A DNA stretch of 64,000 nucleotides from Thelephora terrestris (lineage: Eukaryota > Basidiomycota > Agaricomycetes > Thelephorales > Thelephoraceae): contig WIUZ02000011.1 of the NCBI GenBank assembly GCA_015956445.1, forward strand, positions 930,001 through 994,000. The letters are read 5' to 3'. Shown piece by piece: positions 10,525 to 22,183 of the stretch (the stretch's first letter is position 1; the number at the start of each line of letters is the position of its first letter). The notes beneath the pieces are model-generated. The model was not told the DNA's origin, did not search any database, and saw nothing but the letters and a program-made list of their open reading frames with translations. The translations under genes were made by a program, and so were the position numbers.

Positions 10525-11477
10525 CACTGGGGGCAAGGGGTCAAATACCCAGTGGGTACATGCTGAATACATTGTGATCACAGTCAAAAAGTGATCACAA
10601 TGTGCCCAGTGGGGAAAATTTGAATACATTCAAAATGTACCTGGCCATGTGAACCCAATGTGCTCAGTGGGCACATTTTGATTGTGATCACAATGTACCC
10701 ATCAATGTGATCTCAATGTGCCCACTGGGGACATTTTGATTGCAATCACAATGTACACATCAATGTGATCTCAATGTGCCTGCTGTGCACATTTTAATTT
10801 CTTTCACAATGTTCCCATCAATGTGTTCCCAATGTACCCAGCTCATTACATAATAGTTTCTTTCACAATGTTGTCCACAATGTGTCCAGCATGTGGCTGA
10901 GCCACTCATTCAAAATTCTTTCACAAAGTACCCAGTGATGTGTCTAGAATGTGTACAGCCATACACATAGTGATTTCTTTGAAAGTTCATGATGAAATTG
11001 AACAATATTGTGATTACATTGTGATTACTTCAAAAAGAACCCCCTGGGGACATTATGGACACATCACTGGATAATCTTTGAAATAATTTTGAATGAGTGG
11101 CTCAGCCACATGCTGGACACATTGTGGACAACATTGTGAAAGAAACTATTATGTAATGAGCTGGGTACATTGGGAACACATTGATGGGAACATTGTGATT
11201 GCAATCAAAATGTGCACAGCAGGCACATTGAAATCACATTGATGTGTACATTGTGATTGCAATCAAAATGTCCCCAGTGGGCACATTGAGATCACATTGA
11301 TGGGTACATCGTGATCACAATCAAAATGTGCCCACTGGGCACATTGGGTTCACATGGCCAGGTACATTTTGAATGTATTCAAATTTTCCCCACTGGGCAC
11401 ATTGTGATCACTTTTTGACTGTGATCACAATGTATTCAGCATGTACCCACTGGGTATTTGACCCCTTGCCCCCAGTG
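10525..11477. mobile_element. M1b: CACTG-type hairpin MITE, 953 bp
   Basis: Same subfamily as M1a (internal CCAGTGGGTACATGCTGAA near each end). CACTGGGGGCAAGGGG termini and an ATA duplication at 10522-10524 and 11478-11480. It lies in the last exon of the T copy A gene. Confidence 0.92.
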
Positions 11478-12279
11478 ATAGGATGACGGGTTAGGCGAAG
11501 GGAGTACCACCTCATCGGCGTACTCCAACTCGAACGGAACGTCAACTGTCCCCTGACCAACCAATTTGGGACCCTCCTTGCAGTTGCAGGTCTTGTCCTG
11601 CAAGGACTCGACCTGCGCCGTCAACACGGCCACCACGTTCTCGAGTTCTTCCGTCTAGAAGAAGGTCTTTCAGTTATTGCACAAACTGCAAAGGCTGAAA
11701 GACGACCTTTTCATCCCTCCTGGCCAACGCCCCCTTAATGTTGTTGTCCCTAACCTTCAACCCGGCGATCAACTCCTGATGATTGGCGACCATTGCCTCC
11801 AATGCCTCGTTCGTTCCCTGCTGGAAAGCGGCTAAGGTCTCCTTCATCTGAAGACCTTCCGCTGATAGACGAAGAACGTCTGCCTTCGCCTCCTTCACCT
11901 CCCGCTCCAATCGTTCAACCTAGGCAGTTTGATTAGCCAAGAGTCATACTCGAATATTCAAACAGAGAACTTACCCGGCTCTCCCCTTCCCGAACGAGCG
12001 ACCACAAGAGACTAGTGGAAGCGGTGGCATGGCGGACGGCTTGAGGAACGGTGGCTCCATGCTCCAACAGGTCCTGATCGTAAATTCCCCTCTGCAGGGT
12101 ATACCAGAGCTCCTTCTTAATCGGATGCTCCAGCTCCCCGAACCTACCCCTCATCTGGAAGGCCACCTTCTCGGCGATGATCATACAGACCCAGAGTTCA
12201 TCGTCCCAGGTCAATCCCATCAAGTGAGGGATCGTCTCCCTAAGACGTTCGGCGTCCACTTCCGTGACGACCTCCAAGA

Positions 12280-13119
12280 CACTGGGGGCAAGGGGTCACT
12301 TCCCCAGCAGATACATTGTGATTACATTGTGATTTTTTAGACAATGTGTCCAGCCTGTGGCCAGGAGGTACATGCTGAGTGCTTTTACAAAGTACCCATC
12401 AATGCAACCACAATGTGGCCAGTGGGTCCATCTTGATCACTTTTACAAAGTGCCCATCAATTCAATCACAATGTGCCCTGTGGGTCCATGCAGGATACAT
12501 TGTAAAAGTATCCATCAAAGTGGCCACTGGGCACTTTGTGAAAGAAACCCCTGGGTTCTTTCACAATTTTGTTCACAATGTATCCTACTGAGTGCCTGAG
12601 CCACTCATTGAGAGTTCTTTCAAGAAGTACCCAACAATGCAACCACAATGTCCCCAGGGGGTTCTCCCCAATCTTTTCACAATGAACTCTCAATGTGGTT
12701 GGATTTCACAACAAACTCCCAAAGAAACCATTGAGTATCTGGTTGAATACTTTGTAGACACATTGCTGGATATTTTCTGAAAGAACTCTCAATGAGTGGC
12801 TCAGGTGTATGCTGGACACTTTGTGAAAAAAATTGTGAAAGAACTCAGGGGTTTCTTTCACAAAGTGCCCAGTGGCCACTTTGATGGATACTTTTACAAT
12901 GTATCCTGCATGGACCCACAGGGCACATTGTGATTGAATTGATGGGCACTTTGTAAAAGTGATCAAGATGGACCCACTGGCCACATTGTGGTTGCATTGA
13001 TGGGTACTTTGTAAAAGCACTCAGCATGTACCTCCTGGCCACAGGCTGGACACATTGTCTAAAAAATCACAATGTAATCACAATGTATCTGCTGGGTAAG
13101 TGACCCCTTGCCCCCAGTG
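12280..13119. mobile_element. M2: CACTG-type hairpin MITE, 840 bp
   Basis: CACTGGGGGCAAGGGG ends, inverted halves, AGA duplication at 12277-12279 and 13120-13122. The interior differs from M1 (TTTACAAAGTACCCATCAAT units), so it is a separate subfamily sharing only the termini. The target is the exon 2 acceptor region of the T copy A gene. Confidence 0.92.
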
Positions 13120-16026
13120 AGATCTAGAAGTTGTTAGTTTGACATCAACGCCGAAAGAACGTAACCTCTACCTAGAGGAAGGCGTTAGTGCAAACACATA
13201 AAGCTCTAGGTCTCCCCCATACCTGATCATCAGTGGTATAGGGAGTCCCTGCCGCACAGGCATAGGTCTTGCGAGCGGCGGCACAACGGTCAATACGGGA
13301 GATGGTGGAGATGCCGTTGGCAACCTTGTAGGTATGGTTGTTGGGGAAGGACATGTTTTGGTAAGATGATGGGGAAGTTGCTGGTGTTGCTGATGAAGGA
13401 TGGCTCCAAGAAGACGTCCTTCTTATAGCCTAGATCGGTGATCCTTCACGTGACCTACCTCGACGAACCTCATTGGTCCGGGTCACATCAACTTCCGCCC
13501 CTGTACCATCATCGTTGGCTTACTACATCAAGCTGACACCTCGGCCCGCGGGACGGCCTTGGAAGAACTTCGTTCCAGAACGTTTAGAACGCACGCGCAC
13601 TAAAAATAGGTCTCATGACCTTGATGACCCTTTACGACCCTGATGACTCATTTATGACATCATGATAACGACCAACCCTGGACCCTGGAACACACACGTG
13701 GGCACGGGGTATCAACATTTGGACACTGTGCTTCTAATCGGATAGTAACCCTATCTGATTTGGTTGTGCTTTGGAAGCAGAGTAGGCCCGAGCCGAGAAC
13801 GGCGGCCGAAGAATATAATCCCTGGTGCCACTTAGGAAGAACGATATTCCCGTGCTATGCCTAATCAAGACTGGGTCTGATCAAACGATTATGGTTGCAA
13901 CTCCCAGGTTACTGCCTGTCCGTTGGTATCATACCACCTACAGACAACAAGGGATGTGTAGAGTTCCTTCGATCTCTAGCCAATCGCAGAAGCTCAGAGA
14001 CGGTGCTCACCTGACCCTTGGGTGTGGTCTAGATTCAGGTACGAACTTTCATGACCCATGCCCTTATTTCTTTTAGGACTAGTGTTATCTTTACCCCTAT
14101 GTTTCATGCAGATATTTCTTATCTCTTATGCAATCCTTCACACGCTAGTAAGGCCCTTTGTCCTTTATTCTCCCACGCGTCACATTGTTCGCTTCCCTTA
14201 CTTAGCGTTCTCACACTCCTTATCTCCCTTTGTTCTGGACTTGATAAGGGTATATTAGGGTATTGACGTCATGGCCACTCCTTTAGTATAAGTAGCAACT
14301 GTGGCTGTATCGTAGTACCTTAGTTTTGTTACCTCAGGAAATCCTCTGCCCTTCTCAGCCCAGTTGCAGTTAAGGACAAGTCAGAGTTTCTTGTTTGATC
14401 CAAGACATCCCCATCTGCTCTCCCTCCCGCTCTGCGCGTCAACTGCGCCTCGTACCTATAGACTCCCAGCAGTCATATTAGAACACCTTGAGCGTCCAGT
14501 CGATCAACTGGTGGAGTCATCAATCCTGTTGTAGGGATAAACCCTTGCTTGTTAAACCGAACGAAGTACGGTTTAGGTTGGGTTTCTCTTTAGGATTTCG
14601 ACCTGACTTGTAGTGACCTCGGACAACCTACCGGAAGAATAGAGACGTGAACGTTCTCTCACAAGCTAGTTGGACTAGTGAGTACTCTGCGGAGTCGGCT
14701 CAGTGCACTGGTAGTTGTTGGGGTAGAGTGGCCCTGACATGTGGCACCTATGGCTGAAGTACCTGAGGAGTGTCAGGGCCACTCTACCCCAACAACTACC
14801 AGTTCACTGAGCCGACTCCGCAGAGTACTCACTAGTCCAACTAGCTTGTGAGAGAACGATCACGTCTCTATTCTTCCGGTAGGTTGTCCGAGGTCACTAC
14901 AAGTCAGGTCGAAATCCTAAAGAGAAACCCAACCTAAACCGTACTTCATTCGGTTTAACAAGCAAGGGTTGATCCCTACAGCAGGATTGATGACTCCACC
15001 AGTTGATCGACTGGATGCTCGAGGTATTCTAATATGACTGCTGAGAGTCTATAGTTACGAGGCGCAGTTGACGCGCAGAGCGGGAGGGAGAGCAGATGGG
15101 GATGTCTTGGATCAAACAAGAAACTCTGACTTGGCCTTAACTGCAACTGGGCTGAGAAGGGCAGAGGATTTCCTGAGGTAACAAAACTAAGGTACTACGA
15201 TACAGCCACAGTTGCTACTTATACTAAAGGAGTGGCCATGACGTCAATACCCTAATATACCCTTATTAAGTCCAGAACAAAGGGAGATAAGGAGTGTGAG
15301 AACGCTAAGTAAGGGAAGCGAACAAAGGTGACGTGTGGGAGAATAAAAGACAAAGGGCCTTACTAGCGTGTGAAGGATTGCATAAAAGATAAGGAATGTC
15401 CGCATGAAACATAGGGGTAAAGATAACACTAGTCCAAAATGGAAATAGGAGCATGGGGTCGTGAAAGTTCGTACCTGGGGATCTCACCCAAAGGCCAGGT
15501 GTCAATCTCCCTTTACATGGCCTCTGCCAGCTGGATTCGGGAGTAGAGACATTCAACATCCCTTGTTGTCTGTAGGCGGTAACAGCATCACGGACTAGTG
15601 GCAACCTCAACGTACGTCCGAACATGAGGAGGTCGGGCCTAAACTCATGGGACATGAGGGATTACAGATTCGCCGGCGTTTCACGCTAACGGCTACTCCA
15701 CATTCGCTTGGCTAACCAGAAGGAGTCTAAGGCACTCCTTCCGAATAATGGCGATTCCTTCCTCCGGTTAGGAGACTGTGATGTGACTGTCCACGTGTGT
15801 GATCAGGGTCCAGGGTTGATCGTAATCGTAAGGTCATGAGGGGTCGTAAAAAGGGGTTCCTGATGTCATAAAGGGGTCATCAGGGTCTTGAGACCTATTT
15901 TTAGTGCGCGCGCGTTCTAGGCGTTCCGGAACGAAGTTCTTCCAAGGCCGTCCCGCGGGCCGAGGTGTCAGCTTGATGTAGTAAGCCAACGATGATGGTA
16001 CAGGGGCGGAAGTTGATGTGACCCGG

Positions 16027-16082
16027 ACCAATGAGGTTCGTCGAGGTAGGTCACGTGAAGGATCACCGATCTAGGCTATAAG
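16027..16082 (+). promoter_or_regulatory. CCAAT and TATA boxes of the T-element gene
   Basis: ACCAATGAGG at about 16027 and CTATAAGAAGG (TATAAG 16077-16082) lie 123 and 68 bases before the ATG at 16150. The block recurs upstream of the gene in the other T copies, so the element brings its own promoter. Confidence 0.6.
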
Positions 16083-16149
16083 AAGGACGTCTTCTTGGAG
16101 CCATCCTTGATCAGCAACACCAACAACTTCCCCATCATCTTACCACAAC

Positions 16150-17752
16150 ATGTCCTTCCCAAACAACCATACCTACAAAGTTGCCAACGGCATCTCCACC
16201 ATCTCCCGTATCAACCGTCGTGCCGCTAACCGCAAGACCTACGCCTGTGCGGCGGGAACTCCCTATACCACGGATGACCAGGTATGGGGGAGACCTAGAG
16301 CTTTGTGTGCTAGCACTAACGCCTTCCTCTAGGTAGAGGTTACGTTCTTTCGGCGTTGATGTTAAACTAACGGCTTCTAGATCTTGGAGGTCGTCACGGA
16401 AGTGGACGCCGAACGTCTCAGGGAGACGATCCCTCACTTGATGGGGTTGACCTGGGATGACGAGCTCTGGGTCCGTACCATAATCGCCGAGAAGGTGGCC
16501 TTCCAAATGAGGGGTAGGTTCGGGGAGCTGGAGCATCCAATCAAGAAGGAGCTCTGGTACACCCTGCAGAGGGGGATCTACGATCAGGACCTGTTGGAAC
16601 ACGGAGCTACCGTTCCCAGGGCTGTCCGTCATGCTACCGCTTCCACTAGCCTTTTGTGGTCGCTCGTTCGGGAGGGAGAAAGCCGGGTAGGTTTTCTGTC
16701 TGAATATTCGAGTATGACTCTCGACTAATCAGACTGCCTAGGTTGAACGATTGGAGCGCGAAGTGAAAGAGGCGAAGGCAGACGTCCTTCGTCTGTCAGC
16801 GGAGGGTCTTCAGATGAAGGAGACCTTGGCAGCCTTCCAACAAGGAACGAACGAGGCGTTGGAGGCAATGGTCGCCAACCATCAGGAGTTGATCGCCGGG
16901 TTGAAGGTTAGGGACAACAACATCAAGGGGGCATTGGCCAGGAGGGATGAAAAGGTAATGCTGCTTTCATCATTGCTCAGAATGATGGAAGCTGACATTT
17001 CCTAGACCGAAGAACTCGAGAACGTGGTGGCTGTGTTGACGGCGCAGGTCGAGTCCTTACAGGACAAAACCTGCAACTGCAAGGAGGGTCCCAAATTGGT
17101 TGGTCAGGGGACCGCCGATGTTCCGTTCGAGTTGGAGTACGCCGACGAGGTGGTACTCCCATCTCCTAACCCGTCGTCCTATGCGACGCCTCCGATTGAG
17201 AACGCGGTTCCCGTTCCGACTCCGGCTCCGGCTTCCACTCTGGCCACCTCCGACAAGGAGAACTGTCCTCGCTGCCTTTTGCAGCCGATCAGTTGGCTGG
17301 TGAAGATCGAAGATGAAGTCATGGAGGTCGACTGGGCCGAAGATGTTCCGAGGGCCATTGAGGTACGTCCGGTGACAGCAGGGCAGCGATGTAAACGCTC
17401 TCGACGCCGTGTTGCTCATCGCATGGCTCCATCGGCTAACCCTTATCCGCGTCCAGTTGAGTCGGATGGTGACCAGTCTGGTCGAGGTGGGGGACGAGAG
17501 TTCCGCTATCGGGTCAACCGTCCCTACCGACAGGTCGAGTCGGAGATCCAGCTTCGCCACCAGCGTAGACTCGCAATACAGGATCCCACCCAGGGGTCCG
17601 ACGAGGGAGACGGAGGGTCGCTTGCTGACTACGTCGATAGTGCTGTCGAGCAGTCACCCGGTGATGGCGATGTGGGACCAAGTGTTCCAGAGTTCGGTGA
17701 CATCTGGGAGGCTGATCGGTCCGCTCGAAGGTATCTCTTCCTATCGGCTTGA
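16150..17752 (+). CDS. T-element gene, copy B: four-exon coiled-coil protein of unknown function
   Basis: Exons 16150-16281, 16382/16381-16686, 16742-16954 and 17006-17752, all phase 0, with GT-AG introns of 99, 55 and 51 nt; about 465 residues. Exon 1 starts MSFPNNHTYKV. Exon 2 holds the best-conserved block (LTWDDELWVRTIIAEK, KKELWYTLQRGIYDQD). Exon 3 and the start of exon 4 are a Glu/Lys/Leu coiled coil (LEREVKEAKADVLRL, VAVLTAQVESLQDK). Then come a CxC pair (TCNC), an acidic linker with VKIEDEV (SUMO-like) and a basic KRSRRR patch. No catalytic motif is recognised. A second frame is open over the 3' end (see findings). The same exon layout in five copies supports the model. Confidence 0.7.
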
Positions 17753-18074
17753 ACTTGTCGTTCAGCTGAGTGCCGAAGATGGTGACGCCATGTTCGGAGA
17801 GGTCCTTGCAAGGAGGGGCCAGCACTACGATCTCCGGGATGGACAGTTGATGACCTTCAGGCCTGCCGTAGATAGAGTCGACTTTTGAGGACGTTGTATA
17901 AGCATTAGTATAGCCATGTTGTTCCGTCTTGCCGTGAATGTATGCGCGTTTGTGTGTTTTGAATGATTGGTATGAAGGATAAGGAGTGTGAAGCATTCAA
18001 AACATAGGAAGTGATAAGAAGAGTTCGAAGAAAGAGCGTGTTATAAAAAGTTTAAAAATACCATGTTCCTGACA

Positions 18075-18475
18075 AGGAGAGATTCCTGGAAAGGTTTCCA
18101 ATGTTCCAAAGCAAAGTGAGAGAAGTCGTCATTAAGACTGTTGACAACCACATACATGACATCCATCCTCTTTTCCAACTTCAGGATCCTATCCTCCCTC
18201 TCCTGCTCCATCGCGTCTTGCATGGGAGTGACCCCAGGAGCCCACCTTCGAGTCTTACTGGGGTCGTTGTACCCAGCTTGCTCCCAGAACTCGGCGGGAG
18301 CATTGTGAGCCGTCAGAAAGTCCACGGCTACCTGGTTATTGTGGGCGATATTGGCAGGGGAGTCGTATAAGTGTTGCTCCACGGTGAAGGGGGCATCCGT
18401 CTCGAAGGACAGAGAGAAGTCGAAAGGGGTGGCCACAGCGTTGAGCAAGGCGTTGTTGGTAGCATAAGCAGACAT
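18075..18475 (-). pseudogene. S-element minus-strand coiled-coil gene, copy S3, interrupted
   Basis: Starts at the ATG at 18475 (MSAYATNNALLNAVATPF) and matches the S2 protein through FETDAP, QHLYDSPANIAH, NAPAEFWEQAGY and the coiled coil LKLEKRMDVMYVVVNSLNDDF. T copy B lies within the coding region. Function unknown; see S2. Confidence 0.6.
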
Positions 18476-19363
18476 TGAGCAAAAGGGTGGTTTGAGAGGG
18501 GAAGTTTTAGTGGTGTTGGTGGGAAAGGAAAAGAGACGATGGGAGGAAAGAACCAATAATCCCCCTAGATTATATACGGCCAAGTCAATAGGAAACCGAA
18601 AAGGGAGAACAACAAACCACCACTCATTACAATCCCGATTAGGGTAAACGAACCCTCAACCCCAATTGTGATCCCATCAAAACCCGGGAAATCCCCAACG
18701 ATCACGAGAAATCCCCACCACACTTCTATCGCTACCATCAGTCCAGAGAAATCCCCATCACGCTTCTATTACTACCATGAAACACAAGAAATCCCCTAAT
18801 ATTTCCATCAGCTCGCACCTCTATTGTCTCCACATTAGCAATTACCATCTGTCATTCTAAGTTCCCCCTTTCTGACTCATTCGACCTACCCTAAAGTACG
18901 CACAGACCATGTGGGTCCCTATTTGGTTCGTTGTAGAAATAGTGACTCCTGTAGAGGATTGGGTATATAAGGAAGAGCGTTCGCTCCTTTCTTTTCCCCA
19001 TTCTCAATCTCTTCTGTACTCTCCTACGCACAACCTCAATAAAAGTAAGCTGAGGAATTCTCCTCACGTCTTACACCTTCTGACTCATTCAAAGCAGGAA
19101 TTCTCCTGCTAGTGTATGTTCAGCGCCCCTAACCCATTCCCCTCTACTAGTCCTCTCCAACGCCCGGTCATACCAGATGCCCGAAGGTCTATCTGGGAGT
19201 ATAAACTCATCAGAAGTCTTCAAGTAAACTGAACCGCCGCTTTACTCACACATTTCCCTTATTATCGACCCTTTGCAGCCCTCGACTCCGGAGTCACCAC
19301 TCCACCCTTCCTCCTAGGAGCCGATCATCAGTTCCTTTGGAACTCAGACATTACTGAGAGCGT

Positions 19364-20399
19364 TGTCGTGACCGTATTTCGGACACTATCTGGAATCGCG
19401 ACCTTCTCTCAACTATTGACAACCGCTGCACGAGGTCTAGATGACTTCCCTCAGCATTCTTGACTGTCCCGACGAGGACTCACCTGTCCCTTTGCTTCGC
19501 TACACTTCCCTCTCTCCTTATCCCCCTTTGCGACATTCCGACGTCCCGACATTTTCCCCTTTCGACCTGCGACCTGCGACTTAGACCTGTGACCTGCGCC
19601 CCCTCAACCCGCGACCTGCGACCTGCGTTCCCTAGCATTTAGTATCCCTAGGACTTTGTTTCCTTCACATTCCCTCCCGATCACGTCCCGATCAGTCCCG
19701 ATTGTGTCCCGACTTTTCAGTACGTTTTATATCTTTAGTTTTCATCTCCCTATCTCCATTCCCTGCGTCCCGATCACGTCTCGATCGATCGCCCTGCTTG
19801 CGACTCCAGACCTCCCTCTGGTTCGTTTCTCAACCACATTCCTTTCCTTCATCATTCCCTTCGATCCCCCACCTTCCCTATGTCATAGACTCGTCATAAG
19901 GTCTTTTGACATCACTTTGGTTCGTTTCCTTTGGTCCCTTCGTTCTCAGAGTCCCCAGTATTGTATATAAAGGCCCCTGTATTTGATAGACCCAGAATCA
20001 ATCAGCAGCGTTCCCTCTCTCTCTCTTCCTCTCTCTCTCTCTCTCTTCTGAGGCCTAGCAGCATTGCTACAGTCCTCCCTTCGGTTCCCTCGTCGTCTCA
20101 CCCTCGTTCTTGTTGTCCCTCTGGTCTCTTGTGTCCCGCTGGTGTCCCGATTTCTGACTCTCTTGTCCCGACGTTTCCCAACGTCTCCCTTAGTTGACTA
20201 TTGGTAGTTTCGTGCCCTGGCTTTCCTGTTGCCTTCTGCCTCGTTCTCCTGTTCTCTTCCCGACTTTCTCTCTCACCTTTCGTTAGCTTCCCGCAGATTT
20301 CCTAGAGGCTCGCGCCTCTAAACCAAGGACCCGACCTTCTAACTGCCATCTCTGCCCTCTCAGACTCCGAAGGCTTTGTGGCTAGTTCAGCGTCCTAGC
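19364..20399 (+). mobile_element. solo LTR of the Ty3/Gypsy family, 1036 bp
   Basis: Begins TGTCGTGACCGTATTTCGG and ends GGCTTTGTGGCTAGTTCA, closely matching the 3' LTR at 50972-51978. GCGT at 19360-19363 and 20400-20403 is a 4-bp duplication. TATATAAAGG lies near 19965 and a CT microsatellite at about 20010-20048. It sits in the plus-strand gene of S3. No internal region remains, as expected after LTR-LTR recombination. Confidence 0.88.
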
Positions 20400-20877
20400 G
20401 ACCGTCTACTTCAGTATAAGTCCGGCCTTCTACTTCCCAAATCCTCGCATTCACCTTACCACTAACGTTCACACCCATTCCCCTGCGATTATTGTCTTGT
20501 GGTGGGAAATCCCAACTGAATTACCTTATTCAGTTATAGAATATCTCGTAAGCTTTGAACGCCTCAGCGACCAAGACTTCGATCCGTTCATTCAACAACT
20601 GAGTCAATTCTGCCAAGACTATCACTCACCTGTTCACCCTTACCAAACCAATTCACCACTCGCCCTTGATATTCCCCCCTCCCTCACCTCCACACCCGGA
20701 ACCCCCCTCAACGTTTGACCCGACACTCCTCACCCGTCCGCTGATCCTCTAGCGTCCCTTAAACAGTAAGCAGGCCCACAACCCTGACAACAACTTGGTT
20801 GGAGGTGTTTTGGTTTAATGTAGTTGGTCACTCACTTGTGAGATGGTGAACAGGGGTTTTTCTGGGGAACCCCTGTG

Positions 20878-21260
20878 TGTCAGGAACATGGTATTTTTCA
20901 ACTTTTTATAACAACATTCTTTCTTCAAATTTTTTGTTATCTTCCCTTATTGTTTGAACACTTCACACTCATTCCCCTCTATTCTTTTATTTACACAGAA
21001 AGGCAAAGCGCAAAAGGAGTTATCAATTCATATCGTAGCCAGATAACTCTGGTTATGGTACATGCGGAACAACAAGCCTATGTAATGTTCAACGTCCAAT
21101 CCTAGTTGACAGGCTCCACAACCTCTTCGCCAGTGGGCTGATCCTCAGCACAGTCAATCATCATCCCCATGATCATGATTGCATCCCCGTCCTCAAGCCC
21201 GACTTTCCCTGTGAGCTATAGGCGATAGCCCTGCCCACTTCCCAACAAACCAAGCTGACC
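20878..21260 (+). mobile_element. T-family remnant F (left end only, diverged)
   Basis: Begins TGTCAGGAACATGGTATTTTT and follows the left end of T copy C for about 110 bases with many differences. The rest to 21260 is only weakly T-like. G1 begins at 21261. An old fragment. The 88 bases before it (20790-20877) show nothing recognisable. Confidence 0.5.
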
Positions 21261-22183
21261 TGTCAGGGCCACTCTTCGCCCTTCAGGTACCAGTGCTGTT
21301 GGTGAGTCGCAACTCCAACCAACAAGAGTCAATGGGGCAAAGGGGGAACAACTTCCCTATATCCACCCAAAGTCTACGTGGTCCAAAACGCGATGGACGA
21401 GCGTTCTCCGGTAGGTTGTCCAAATTCACAGCAGGAGTGCCGAGCCTCTATCTAACAAATCCCTGTTGTCGTCTGAGGGTAGATGTAAGAGCCCGAGGAT
21501 GGCGCCTCAAACTGGTGCTTGATCAAGAGAGCGACGAGGAACTCCTTTTCGTAAGTGCGTTCGCCGATTCTTGATACAAGGCTGAGAGAGAGAGGAGAGC
21601 AAACATGTTCAAAGAGGTACTTGATAAGCTCTTCAGTGGCCTACAGCAAATACACCGATGCTGCAAGGAGAAGAGGACTTCCCGAGATATCAAAGATCGG
21701 GAATCCTCAGCTACTCTACTGGTACTTATATAGGAGAGTGGCCGGGACAGAGATAACCCTATCTAATAATAACTCGGAGCAAAGAAGGGCCGAGAGTAAG
21801 CCAGAGCAGTAAGCGGTCCGGAACATAGAATACAAATGATAAGAGAATGACTAATGGGTCAGGGTTCGTGAGAAAACAAGAAAGGGGTCATGACATCGTG
21901 TGGGAAAGGAATGACAAAGAACAATATCACATGTGAAGACAAACCAATAGGAGGACGACACGTCAGCTCATCTGATCAGGATAACAAACAACCGAGTGGG
22001 TTTTGAATGTCCAGGCGAATGTATGGGGAGTCTGGACCGGTGAAACGATGGACCGATCCAATGGCGAATATGGCGCGAGCACTACCGATGATCGGATAAA
22101 GTGTAGTGTTAACCGGCTGTTGGATCCATCAAACTCCCTTCTCCCCAAACCAACATTCCCACCAAACAACTACTCATCCTACC

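Larger units (their letters stand above)
9816..13354 (-). pseudogene. T-element coiled-coil gene, copy A, interrupted by two hairpin elements
   Basis: Same four-exon layout as copy B: a first exon near 13350 (MSFPNNHTYKVANG), a second around 12277-11980, a coiled-coil exon about 11910-11700 and a last exon from about 11650. M2 lies at the very start of exon 2 and M1b inside exon 4, so this copy is broken by insertions. Function unknown; see copy B. Confidence 0.7.
9755..14739 (+). mobile_element. T copy A, truncated at left, holds M1b and M2
   Basis: Matches T copies B and C from CGCGCGTACTATTCC onward; the first 126 bases of the element are absent. It ends GTGGCCCTGACA at 14739 and runs straight into S sequence (TGTGGCACC). 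Without the two M insertions it would be about 3.19 kb. In this orientation the element gene lies on the minus strand and a TATA-like AGTATAAGTAGC on the plus strand near 14288. It is LTR-shaped (TG...CA, 5-bp duplications in other copies); this copy is broken by truncation and two insertions. Confidence 0.8.
14771..18074 (-). mobile_element. T copy B: complete LTR-shaped, gene-bearing element, 3304 bp
   Basis: Read on the minus strand it begins TGTCAGGAACATGGTA and ends GTGGCCCTGACA. AGGAG at 14766-14770 and 18075-18079 is a 5-bp target duplication inside the S3 minus-strand gene. TG...CA ends, the 5-bp duplication and a TATA-like site 450 bases before the CA end (CTTATA at about 15218 on this strand) are LTR features, but there is no second LTR, polymerase or transposase. 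It carries one four-exon gene antisense to the element. It looks whole. Confidence 0.8.
14740..20789 (+). mobile_element. S3: left-truncated S element, split by T copy B and a solo LTR
   Basis: S sequence at 14740-14770 continues at 18075 across T copy B and runs to ACAACCCTGACA at 20789. About the first 570 bases of S are missing. The minus-strand gene start (about 18475), the TATATAA at 18964-18970 and the plus-strand gene (from about 19115) are all recognisable by comparison with S2. The plus-strand gene is interrupted by a Gypsy solo LTR at 19364-20399. This copy is broken. Confidence 0.75.

Noticed and set aside
14771-18074. T as a Helitron or ordinary TIR transposon
   Set aside because: Helitrons do not make 5-bp duplications and lack such ends. 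The inverted match at the T ends is only seven bases (TGTCAGG), and no transposase is present. The DNA-transposon option is not fully excluded.
19978-20048. CT microsatellite as a functional element
   Set aside because: Simple repeat present in both Gypsy LTR copies with different length; nothing beyond slippage is indicated.
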